DNA of 64,000 nucleotides from Bacteroidetes bacterium GWF2_41_31 (GTDB lineage Bacteria; Bacteroidota; Bacteroidia; Bacteroidales; F082): NCBI GenBank assembly GCA_001769215.1, contig MEOL01000026.1, positions 1 to 64,000 of the forward strand, read 5' to 3'. Shown piece by piece: positions 8,664 to 16,274 of this stretch (position 1 is its first letter; each line of letters starts with the position of its first letter). The notes under the pieces were generated by a model. It saw only the letters and a program-made list of their open reading frames with translations, ran no database searches and was not told where the DNA came from. The position numbers and the translations under genes were made by a program.

Positions 8664-9935
8664 ATGAAAAGCTTTACTCAAAAAATCAATCTAATCATTA
8701 TCGTAACAATTCTATTTTCTGTAAGTGTTACCTACGCCCAACACCGCCAACTAACAAGAGATTCAGAAAAAGCTTACGAATCACAAAAATTTGATGATGC
8801 TGTTTTTTTAGCGATTAATGCACTTATGCAAGATCCGTCATTTGGAAGAGCAATAGAGGCACTTCAATTGGCCTTACCAACAGCTATAAGAACTAATGAA
8901 AGTAAAATCGCTCAACTGAAAGAATCAACTGCTAGTTTCTCTGGAGATTATACTGTTGATCAATGTCAGGAAATTATTAATCGTTACAATACCCTAATAA
9001 AAATAAGTGACAATTTATTGAATTTACCTGTAGTTAAACCTAAAAAGGGAGACCCAGTCACATTTGAAATTAAAAATTACAATACTGAATTTAGTGAAGC
9101 TAAAAATGAACTAATTAAAAATAAAGAACTAGCGGCAGAACAACATTATCAATCTGGATTGAATTTGTCAAAATTAGTGGATATCGAAAATAGCAAGTCT
9201 GCCGCAAAGGAATTTGCAAAAGCTATGAGTTTTGTTCCTAATTATAAAGACGCCTCATACCTATATGAACAAGCAAGAAAACTCGGAACAAAAAGAGTCG
9301 CAATAATACCATTTGAAAATAAGAGTGGTAAAAATCAATATGGAGCTATTGGTGAAATGATAACAGACCAAATCATTACTAATTTATTAAAGAATCCATC
9401 AGCAATGGAATTTACAGAAATTATTTCAAGAGACCAACTTCAACAGGTAATCGAAGAGCAAAAATTGGGCTTGAGTGGATTAATTAGTGAAAACTCAGCA
9501 ATTGAAGTCGGAAAGATTTTGGGCGTTAACGAATTAATAATTGGTCAAATAACACAAATTTCTTCTTCGCAGACACCGACAACAAATAAATCATATAAAA
9601 ATGAAAATACAATTTATGCAAAAGAAGGTAATTATAAGGTTTACGCAAACGTTACTGAATATAAGAAAGGCGCAAGTGCTTCAATAAATGGAAGCTACAA
9701 GATAATTGATGTGCAAACCGCAAAAATGGTAACAGGAGACTCCTTTAAAAAGGATTATTCTTTTGTTTCTCAATGGGCTACCTTTAGTGGTGATGAGAAA
9801 GCCTTAAGTAATGAAAGCCGACATTTATGTAGCCAACTTGAGCAAAATCCTCCAAGTGACGAAGATCGGGTCAATATCGTATCAAGTGCTCTTGGAAATT
9901 CTTTGGTTCAAACGATTATTATGTATGTAAAATAA
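8664..9935 (+). CDS. CsgG/curli-assembly-like secreted protein with N-terminal helical repeats
   Basis: 423 aa. Signal peptide MKSFTQ..SVTYAQ (cleavage around residue 26). Residues 30-205 are helical and TPR-like (SEKAYESQKFDDAVFLAINAL; AEQHYQSGLNLSKL). Residues 211-300 match the CsgG fold core: RVAIIPFENKSG, GEMITDQIITNLL, EIISRDQLQQVIEEQ, GKILGVNELIIGQI. CsgG-family proteins form or accompany outer-membrane secretion channels or lipoprotein complexes. No lipobox cysteine is visible here, so it may be periplasmic. No curli-type partners are nearby. Gamma repeats flank the gene. Confidence 0.75.
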   Translation: MKSFTQKINLIIIVTILFSVSVTYAQHRQLTRDSEKAYESQKFDDAVFLAINALMQDPSFGRAIEALQLALPTAIRTNESKIAQLKESTASFSGDYTVDQCQEIINRYNTLIKISDNLLNLPVVKPKKGDPVTFEIKNYNTEFSEAKNELIKNKELAAEQHYQSGLNLSKLVDIENSKSAAKEFAKAMSFVPNYKDASYLYEQARKLGTKRVAIIPFENKSGKNQYGAIGEMITDQIITNLLKNPSAMEFTEIISRDQLQQVIEEQKLGLSGLISENSAIEVGKILGVNELIIGQITQISSSQTPTTNKSYKNENTIYAKEGNYKVYANVTEYKKGASASINGSYKIIDVQTAKMVTGDSFKKDYSFVSQWATFSGDEKALSNESRHLCSQLEQNPPSDEDRVNIVSSALGNSLVQTIIMYVK

Positions 9936-10109
9936 TTATTTAATAATATTCAACCCTAATATGCCGGCATAAAACATTGGGGGAGAGGTGGTTATTTGAG
10001 TCCCTAACTCATCCTCGTTTGAGCATAGCGATAACGAGCTTGCCTACCTTCATGCCTACGACAGATAAATCGGTAGGTAAATCTGCCGCCCTTTAGGCAG
10101 GGATGCCTA
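9936..10109 (+). other. intergenic, extra gamma left end and TACC-type palindromes
   Basis: CCCTAACTCATCCTCGTTTGAG (10012-10033) is an additional copy of the gamma left end, about 100 bp ahead of the full repeat. Between them is a GC-rich stretch with GCCTACC, GGTAGG and GCCGCCCTTTAGGC, a small nested hairpin like those in two of the beta copies. Confidence 0.5.
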
Positions 10110-10487
10110 CCACTAACTCATCGCAGTTTGAGTTGCGGTAACAAGCATGCGACAGGCGCGCACGAACAACTCTTTTCCCAGGTTATACTTGCCTTGCCGG
10201 CCGCGTTTCACGGCGGAAAGGTTTTAGAAGCGGAATCAATCTCCATAACTCAACAACGCCCAAAAATAAATCACCAAAAGATTGACCCTAAAAATCAAAC
10301 CAATACAATTAATTCCTAGATTTACCCCACCAAACACCCGATGATCCAATTACAATGAAGTAGAAAGAAACCGATTTGATTCATTATAAACGATTGAAAA
10401 TGGGCAGGTTATTAATTATAAAGAGGTTAAAAAAAAGGGTAATAGATAAATAACTGCTAGAGGTGAGTTTATCCACTCGTTAGGTGC
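10110..10487 (+). repeat. attC-like repeat, family gamma interior type 1 (complete copy 2)
   Basis: Left end CACTAACTCATCGCAGTTTGAG. The interior is shared with copies 8141 and 18779. The right end AGAGGTGAGTTTATCCACTC leads into the core GTTAGGTGC (10479-10487). That core is the exact reverse complement of GCACCTAAC (11298-11306) just after the stop of the following gene, as expected for the two ends of one integron cassette. At 378 bp it is longer than ordinary attC sites. Confidence 0.75.
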
Positions 10488-10510
10488 AATAAAAAATAAA
10501 AATAAAAACA

Positions 10511-11296
10511 ATGGATACAACATTTCCAAGAATTTTTGTAGGCTCATCATCAGAAGACCTTGATGTAGCATACGCAATACAAGACAACCTTGAAAAAGTT
10601 GCTGATGTGACTGTATGGGATCAGGACATTTTCCAACTTACAGAGACTACATTGACTAGTCTTATTACTGCAATAAACCAATTTGACTACGCAATATTTG
10701 TTTTTAATTCAAATGATGAAATAATAATACGTGGGGAAAATTTTCAAATAGCTCGAGATAATATCATTTTTGAGATGGGATTATTTATTGGAAAAATGGG
10801 AAAGGAAAAGGTGTTTTATGTCATGCCACATGGAATAAGCAACTTTCATTTGCCTACAGATTTAATTGGGACAACAGCTGGGAAATATAGGACTGACAGA
10901 CAAGATGGAAATATAAAAGCCGCACTTGGAGTATTTTGTAATAGCATTAGGAAAATAATTAATTCGAAATACATTAAAGAAGAGGAAACTATTACTCCTG
11001 AGAAAATATTTGTTGGTAAATGGAATAATTTCTATGTGGATAATACTGATGGGAAAAGATCATTTGGCACTGAAGAAGTCATTATAAAAAACAAAAATGA
11101 ATATTATGTAAATAATATTTTATATTTTAAAATTAAAGACTTCAAAATTGATAGAAAACACGGAAAAATTTCATTTATTAAAGTAGGTGTATTAGATGAC
11201 AGAATACTTAGAAATGAACTTAAAATAATATCCGGTAAGTTGTTCGTTGGAACAGAGAATGAGAATACTGAAGTAAATTATGAAAGAATAAATTAA
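10511..11296 (+). CDS. TIR-like (PF10137-type) protein with novel C-terminal beta domain
   Basis: 261 aa. Residues 5-150 match the CAP12/Pycsar-effector TIR-like family (PF10137): PRIFVGSSSEDLDVAYAIQ, a V.VWDQDIF segment, FDYAIFVFNSNDE, then RDNIIFEMGLFIGK (82-95) with the conserved glutamate E88, and LPTDLIG. In related defence effectors this fold cleaves NAD+ or related nucleotides. Residues 165-261 (KIFVGKWNNFYVDN...) are strand-rich and match no family I know; the GKW start resembles small lipocalin-like barrels. They may sense a ligand or partner (inference). No cyclase, SAVED or STING gene is adjacent. The gene fills a single cassette between gamma and beta repeats with perfectly complementary cores. 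Confidence 0.8.
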   Translation: MDTTFPRIFVGSSSEDLDVAYAIQDNLEKVADVTVWDQDIFQLTETTLTSLITAINQFDYAIFVFNSNDEIIIRGENFQIARDNIIFEMGLFIGKMGKEKVFYVMPHGISNFHLPTDLIGTTAGKYRTDRQDGNIKAALGVFCNSIRKIINSKYIKEEETITPEKIFVGKWNNFYVDNTDGKRSFGTEEVIIKNKNEYYVNNILYFKIKDFKIDRKHGKISFIKVGVLDDRILRNELKIISGKLFVGTENENTEVNYERIN

Positions 11297-11300
11297 AGCA

Positions 11301-11431
11301 CCTAACAATGCATAATACTTTATGGCGGGTTACGTTATGAAAATGAGTATTTTAGTTTCAAATATAAATCATCGTGGACAGAAAGATTTGTTTTTTAAAT
11401 CCGACATAAAGCATAAGCTCGCCCGTTAGAC
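11301..11431 (+). repeat. attC-like palindrome, family beta (copy 2, uninterrupted)
   Basis: Begins CCTAACAATGCATAATAC 4 nt after a stop codon and ends CCCGTTAGAC. Outer cores TAAC/GTTA pair, then GCATAATaCTTTATG pairs with CATAAAGCATAAGC, with a loop of about 75 nt between. Size (131 bp) and layout equal long attC sites. It has no nested hairpin insertion and so serves as the empty-site reference for the copies at 13115 and 14341. Confidence 0.75.
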
Positions 11432-11468
11432 ATAATGCACAAAAAAATAACAACATTACTAAAACTAA

Positions 11469-13106
11469 ATGAGAAAATTAATTTACCTCGTCACCATTCT
11501 TTTGATAGCTACGTCAACACTGTTTTCACAATCATGTTTGCCTGATGGCATTACTTTTTACAATCAATCTGCGATTGATAATTTTCAAAATGACCATCCA
11601 GACTGTACTGAAATAGAAGGAAATGTTGAAATTAGTGGAAATAGTATTTCGAATTTAAGTGGTTTAAATATTCTGACTCAGATTGGTGGAAATCTAGATA
11701 TTAAAGGTTGTAATGGACTAATAAATTTAACTGGACTGAATAACCTGATAACTATTGGTGGAAATTTGTGGATTTCTGATAACAGTAATCTTAATACATT
11801 TAGCGGTTTGGATAACCTTACCACCATTGAAGGAGGCCTCTATATCCTTACAAACAATTCAATAACCAATCTATTTGGACTTGGAAATCTATCATTGGTA
11901 AACGGATCCTTCAGTATTTATAGCAACTCGATATTTAATAGTTTTGATGGTATTTATAGTTTGTATATTATAGGTGATGTTTACATTTACTATAACTCAT
12001 CCTTGACAAATATGTCAGGTCTGGAAGATTTGATTCTAATTGAAGGTATACTTGATGTACAATCAAACCAAAACCTTACCAGTTTTACCGGACTTGAAAA
12101 TTTGACTTCAATTGGAGGGACGCTTCAGGTTAGTAATAATATTTCACTATTAAATTTTACCGGACTTGAGAACTTAACTTCAATAGGTGATGAACTTTTA
12201 ATCAGTTTTAATCAATCTTTACATAATTTGGATGGGTTAAATAATTTAACGACGGTCGCCGCCACCCTCGATTTATATGGAAATGATAGTCTTGAAAACA
12301 TCCAGGCACTTGAACACCTGACTCATGTTGGTGCAGATCTTAACATCAGTGGCCATTCCATAACAAGTTTATCGGGACTTGAGAACCTTGTTTCAGTCGG
12401 GACAGATCTCAATATATATAGAAATTTTAAATTAACAGATATATCATCTTTAAGCAATGTTACACATATTCCCGGTTATCTTTGGGTTAATTCAAATACT
12501 CTTTTAAACAATTTAGAAGGATTAAATAATATAGCAAGTATTGGAGAATTCGTTAAAATATATTCAAATGACTCATTGGCTAACTTGTCTGCATTGTCTA
12601 ATGTTAATTCTATTGGAGGATATCTTAATATTCATTCAAATTTCTCACTTACCAGCTTAACTGGATTAGATAACATTGAACCGGCAACAATTGACAGCTT
12701 ATTTATTTACGACAACAACAAATTATCTTCATGTGAAGTAAAAAGCATTTGTGATTACCTGTCTTCTCCAACTGGAACAATAGAAATATATGATAATGCA
12801 ACAGGATGTGACACACAAGAAGAAATAGAGGTGGCTTGCCTGAATCTAGGAATATTAAAAATAGTTAATGAGCCCTTGTTTGCACTATATCCCAATCCGG
12901 CAAAAAAGACTGTCGCAATTAATACACAACGTATCACAGGCCTAAGTAAGGCAATCATTTATAATGAATTTGGCCAACAAGTATTTGTCATAACAAACGG
13001 TTTTAATAATATTGACATTTCAAAACTTAGACATGGCATTTATTTTATCGAATTATTTTCAAAGAATGAAAAAATTGGAGAAGATAAGTTAATTATTGTA
13101 GATTAA
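11469..13106 (+). CDS. receptor-L/LRR-like repeat surface protein with T9SS sorting domain
   Basis: 545 aa. Signal peptide to about residue 20 (..TSTLFSQ). A cysteine pair segment (SCLPDGITF..HPDCTEIEG) leads into about 16 repeats of 23-25 residues built on the theme LxGLxNLTxIGGxLxIxxN, the right-handed solenoid of receptor-L/BspA-like proteins. A C-terminal module begins FALYPNPAKKTVAINTQ (about 468) and ends KLIIVD, a type A T9SS sorting domain. Likely anchored to or released from the cell surface, with a binding role. It has a 603-aa paralogue in opposite orientation at 21898-23709. The start core GTTAGACATAATGC pairs 12/14 with the inverse core after its stop. Confidence 0.88.
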   Translation: MRKLIYLVTILLIATSTLFSQSCLPDGITFYNQSAIDNFQNDHPDCTEIEGNVEISGNSISNLSGLNILTQIGGNLDIKGCNGLINLTGLNNLITIGGNLWISDNSNLNTFSGLDNLTTIEGGLYILTNNSITNLFGLGNLSLVNGSFSIYSNSIFNSFDGIYSLYIIGDVYIYYNSSLTNMSGLEDLILIEGILDVQSNQNLTSFTGLENLTSIGGTLQVSNNISLLNFTGLENLTSIGDELLISFNQSLHNLDGLNNLTTVAATLDLYGNDSLENIQALEHLTHVGADLNISGHSITSLSGLENLVSVGTDLNIYRNFKLTDISSLSNVTHIPGYLWVNSNTLLNNLEGLNNIASIGEFVKIYSNDSLANLSALSNVNSIGGYLNIHSNFSLTSLTGLDNIEPATIDSLFIYDNNKLSSCEVKSICDYLSSPTGTIEIYDNATGCDTQEEIEVACLNLGILKIVNEPLFALYPNPAKKTVAINTQRITGLSKAIIYNEFGQQVFVITNGFNNIDISKLRHGIYFIELFSKNEKIGEDKLIIVD

Positions 13107-13114
13107 AGCACTAT

Positions 13115-13335
13115 GCCTAACAAAGATGTGTATGGTGCATGGAGGTTACGTTATGAATATGAATACTTTAGTTCCACTTGTCTGCCGGTTTACCTACCTC
13201 CGGTAGGTGAACCTGCCGATTTACCTGCCGAAGGTATGGAGGCACGGAGGGAGGAGGCATGAAATATAAATCATCGTGGACAGAAAGATTTTTCTTTTAA
13301 AGTCCGACATAAAGCATATGCATGCCCGTTGGCGG
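13115..13335 (+). repeat. attC-like repeat, family beta (copy 3, with nested insertion)
   Basis: Starts GCCTAACAAAGATG, fitting RYYYAAC, and ends CCCGTTGGCGG. Compared with the 11301 copy it carries about 85 extra bases (13172-13262) made of CGGTAGG/CCTACC palindromes, inserted between TTTAGTT and AAATATAAATC. The left inner stem is more diverged than in the other copies. Confidence 0.7.
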
Positions 13336-13423
13336 TCATTGAACAAAGCAGTCGGACAACTATAACAAATTAAAAAATAATTTAACTTTGGACTGGAAAT
13401 TACAGCCTATATGAAGTTTAAAT

Positions 13424-14305
13424 ATGAATAAGGAAAAAATATCCATACGTTTTTTTGATGACCGTGAAGTGCGTGCGGTTTGGGATGAGATAAATGACAA
13501 GTGGTGGTTTAGCGTATTGGATATTATTACTGTTCTTAATGACCAGGATGACTACACTAAAACCCGAAACTACTGGAAATATCTTAAAGCCAAATTGAAG
13601 AAGGAAAATAATGAGTTGGTTAGTGCTACTACCCAACTGAAACTTTTAGCAAATGATGGTAAAAGATATTTAACTGACATGTTGGATTTTGATGGTATAA
13701 TTGCTTTAGGGAAAGAATTTCCGAGTAAAAAGGCCAACCGATTTATAGAATGGTTTACAAACAGCGATGAAAGCATTGACGTAAAAAGCAAAACAAAAGC
13801 TTATGCTTTATTTGAAAGTTCATTTATAAATAGCATTGAAGTTGGTACAACTAAAGGATTGCAACAAATACACGGTTATTTATTTGGTGGATTGTATGAT
13901 TTTGCAGGACAAATTAGACAAAAAAACATAGCTAAAGGAGGCTTTCAGTTTGCCGTATCACACTTTTTAGGGGACACATTAAAGCAAATAGAATCAATGC
14001 CAGAAACCACATTTGAGGAAATTGTCGATAAATATGTGGAAATGAATATCGCTCACCCTTTTATGGAGGGTAATGGTAGAAGTGCGAGAATATGGCTGGA
14101 TTTAATGCTAAAAAAGAATCTCAAAAAATGTGTAGATTGGAGTAAAATAAGCAAACAGGATTATATGAACTCAATGATGTTGAGTCCAACAAAAAGTGGT
14201 GTTTTGAAAACACTTTTGGAAAATGCACTCACAACTAAAATAAATGATCGAGAAATGTTTATGAAAGGTATTGACTACTCATATTACTACGAAGAAAATG
14301 ATTAA
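13424..14305 (+). CDS. Bro-N-Fic fusion protein
   Basis: 293 aa. Residues 5-110 resemble the Bro-N/phage antirepressor DNA-binding domain ([55 protein letters not shown]). Residues 125-290 are a Fic domain with flap region [11 protein letters not shown] and catalytic motif [12 protein letters not shown] (211-222). It probably AMPylates a target protein and may bind its own operator. No clean [ST]xxxE[GN] inhibitory motif is seen; SYYYEEN at the extreme C-terminus is only near. No antitoxin gene is adjacent. The core GTTGGCGGT (13328-13336) in front and ACCGCCAAC (14340-14348) behind are perfectly complementary, marking one cassette. Confidence 0.85.
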   Translation: MNKEKISIRFFDDREVRAVWDEINDKWWFSVLDIITVLNDQDDYTKTRNYWKYLKAKLKKENNELVSATTQLKLLANDGKRYLTDMLDFDGIIALGKEFPSKKANRFIEWFTNSDESIDVKSKTKAYALFESSFINSIEVGTTKGLQQIHGYLFGGLYDFAGQIRQKNIAKGGFQFAVSHFLGDTLKQIESMPETTFEEIVDKYVEMNIAHPFMEGNGRSARIWLDLMLKKNLKKCVDWSKISKQDYMNSMMLSPTKSGVLKTLLENALTTKINDREMFMKGIDYSYYYEEND

Positions 14306-14340
14306 AAAATGGACAAAAATATAGGACATAAAACAACGAA

Positions 14341-14600
14341 CCGCCAACAAAGATGCATAATACTTTATGACGGGTTACGTTATGAACCTGCCTGCCCTGC
14401 CTACCGGGCAGGCGGTAGGCAGGAATGAGTATTTTAGTTCCACTTGTCTGCCGGTTTACCTGCCTACGGTAGGTGAATCTACCTACGGTAGGTGAATCTA
14501 CCGGAGGAACGGAGGCAGGAGGCATGAAATATAAATCATGGTGGGCAGAAAGATTTTTCTTTTGAAGTCCGCCACAAAGCATATGCACGCCCGTTAAGTC
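14341..14600 (+). repeat. attC-like repeat, family beta (copy 4, two nested insertions)
   Basis: Left end CCGCCAACAAAGATGCATAA, right end GCACGCCCGTTAAGT with GTTAAGT fitting GTTRRRY. The inner stem GCATAATACTTTATG is retained. Two insertions interrupt it: a 37-bp GC-rich hairpin at 14387-14423, and a longer TACC/GGTA-type palindromic block at about 14434-14526, at the same place as in the 13115 copy. Confidence 0.7.
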
Positions 14601-14642
14601 AGCCCAAAAACAGTATATTAGCAACTTGTTTTAAAACGGCTT

Positions 14643-15134
14643 ATGAGAAATTCTGTATTTATCCTATTGTTTTCTGTTCTGAGCTTGTTTATTTCGCTAA
14701 TCGCAATGGCCACTTCTTATTATAACCAGATGCCTTTGGCAACCTCACCTGCTATCAATGCCGGCCACTCTGAACTAAGCGCAACCATTGATTTTACGGG
14801 TGCATTGCGGGAAGGAATTGCCGATATCGGGGCATTTGAAAATACGGTTGTAAGCATACCTGCTGATCAAAACCATGCTCAATCCCTTGCATTAAATATC
14901 TTCCCCAACCCGGTAACAGAATATGTTACAGTAAACGCCGTATGGAACCAACCTGAGGAAGTGACCATCGATCTGTACACCGTTTATGGTAAAAAAGTTG
15001 ATTCATATCATTCACAAGGCAAAGCACAACAGATTCAACATGTTTTTTCGTTTCATGACAAGCAACAGGGCATTTTTGTTTTGGTTTTTAAAGTGGGTGA
15101 CATTAGTTTTGTAAGAAAAATTATTATGCAGTAG
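14643..15134 (+). CDS. truncated parallel-beta-helix surface protein with T9SS sorting domain
   Basis: 163 aa. Signal peptide MRNSVFILLF..LIAMA, then directly ..ATSPAINAG....DIGAFEN (about 33-69). That is the terminal coil normally found at the end of choice-of-anchor-Q/right-handed beta-helix proteins of many hundreds of residues. From about residue 88 (LNIFPNPVTEYVTV) a normal type A T9SS sorting domain follows. It looks like the remnant of a large cargo protein that lost its whole helix by an in-frame internal deletion, though it may still be secreted. It may be non-functional. Confidence 0.7.
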   Translation: MRNSVFILLFSVLSLFISLIAMATSYYNQMPLATSPAINAGHSELSATIDFTGALREGIADIGAFENTVVSIPADQNHAQSLALNIFPNPVTEYVTVNAVWNQPEEVTIDLYTVYGKKVDSYHSQGKAQQIQHVFSFHDKQQGIFVLVFKVGDISFVRKIIMQ

Positions 15135-15184
15135 CGATAGATTTTTATTGAGTAAAAGAACAAAACCAATCAAAAAGCTGAAAA

Positions 15185-15541
15185 ATGAAACCCGTTAACA
15201 AAGGAATCAGATTAGTACACTTTATTGTCGATATGATGATTATTTTGATCATCGTGCGAATATTGGAAGTTGTGAGAATTCCTTTGGATGAAAGAATTAT
15301 CATGCTGATAGTATTTCTGTTATACTATTTTACTATGGAATCGATAACAGGTCAGACAGTGGGGAAAATGATTACGAAAGCCATGGTGGTAGATTCCCAT
15401 AAATCAAAGCCCGGAACTTTAAGAATTTTAGTCCGAACAATATTGCGACTTAACCCATTTGACGCTTATTCCTATCTTTTTGGATTAGATATCGGTGCAC
15501 ATGACAGCTTGTCAAAGACCTGGATTGTAAAGAAAACATGA
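15185..15541 (+). CDS. RDD family membrane protein
   Basis: 118 aa. The RDD pattern is visible: an N-terminal helix with LVHFIVDMMI, a second hydrophobic helix RIIMLIVFLLYYFTMES, then the conserved GQTVGKMITKAMVV and a polar C-terminus beginning R.LVRTILRLNPFD. RDD proteins are small inner-membrane proteins, some linked to ion transport. Length is somewhat short, with two clear helices and perhaps a third weak one. It follows the truncated T9SS protein by 50 nt in the same direction. Confidence 0.75.
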   Translation: MKPVNKGIRLVHFIVDMMIILIIVRILEVVRIPLDERIIMLIVFLLYYFTMESITGQTVGKMITKAMVVDSHKSKPGTLRILVRTILRLNPFDAYSYLFGLDIGAHDSLSKTWIVKKT

Positions 15542-15666
15542 GAATAATTTGGAAACAATTACATCATATGCACCGATAAGCTAAAAAATGGATGATCTAA
15601 CTTTAAAATACCGACAGAAATTATAACTATCTCGGCAGGTATCAATAAAAGATTAATTTTACATAA

Positions 15667-16251
15667 ATGAAACACTCTGTTAATTCGCTCTATTTGCTTC
15701 TCATCATATTCGCATTCAACAATATAAATGCACAGAGTTTTGAGAAAAAAGAGTTTAAGCAGGCGAATACCATCATAGTATTTGTAGGTGACTCCACCAT
15801 GGAGCAGGCAAAAGAAAGGTTTACCAGCTACCTGGATGGAAAAGGATTTCATGTTTATACTATAAATAAGCAGAAAGAGAGTCCCGTTTTAGGAAAAAAA
15901 GGCGAAAAATCATTTCAGCTGAATCAGACAAATGATAAGCCAAAACTAATGTCGAATAATTCCATTAGCGGAGATACCATCAACACTGCTTTGGTCTCTC
16001 TTTACGATATGATGATGGGACAGTATTCGGCTCGCTTAAAGTTTTATTCTGCCAAGGACAAATCGGGGAAATTATACATTGCTGTTACCGGCTTTGTTTC
16101 AAGCAACGCCTTTGGTGCTGATTTTTTCGACCTGCAAATGCAAAAGGGAGGAAAAAGCTCCAATTGGGCGCAGCGCGAATTGTTTAAAAAAATGAACGAA
16201 TATCTGTTACAGTACGAAGATGAGAATGAAATCATGTATTCAGCTGATTAG
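15667..16251 (+). CDS. hypothetical secreted protein
   Basis: 194 aa, family not recognised. Signal peptide MKHSVNSLYLLLIIFAFNNINAQ with cleavage after Ala-Gln. The mature protein has an NTIIVFVGDSTMEQAKERF segment (early strand and helix), a basic middle and an acidic C-terminus; no cysteines stand out and no lipobox is present. It ends 23 nt before the next gene, with which it may be co-transcribed. Confidence 0.6.
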   Translation: MKHSVNSLYLLLIIFAFNNINAQSFEKKEFKQANTIIVFVGDSTMEQAKERFTSYLDGKGFHVYTINKQKESPVLGKKGEKSFQLNQTNDKPKLMSNNSISGDTINTALVSLYDMMMGQYSARLKFYSAKDKSGKLYIAVTGFVSSNAFGADFFDLQMQKGGKSSNWAQRELFKKMNEYLLQYEDENEIMYSAD

Positions 16252-16274
16252 AAGTCATTAATACTATACAAGCC

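Noticed and set aside
8106-10319. Two ORFs (8106-8351, 10128-10319) with almost identical C-terminal sequence
   Set aside because: Both lie entirely within gamma repeats, as nucleotide identity extends through non-coding parts; a third copy at 18779 does not keep the frame. They are repeat artefacts, not a protein family.
11469-13106. Regular repeats in the LRR-like genes as possible CRISPR or satellite DNA
   Set aside because: Periodicity is about 70 bp in frame and encodes a protein solenoid.
6387-14305. The two Fic genes as parts of classic toxin-antitoxin operons
   Set aside because: No small antitoxin ORF precedes or overlaps either gene. One carries its own inhibitory motif.
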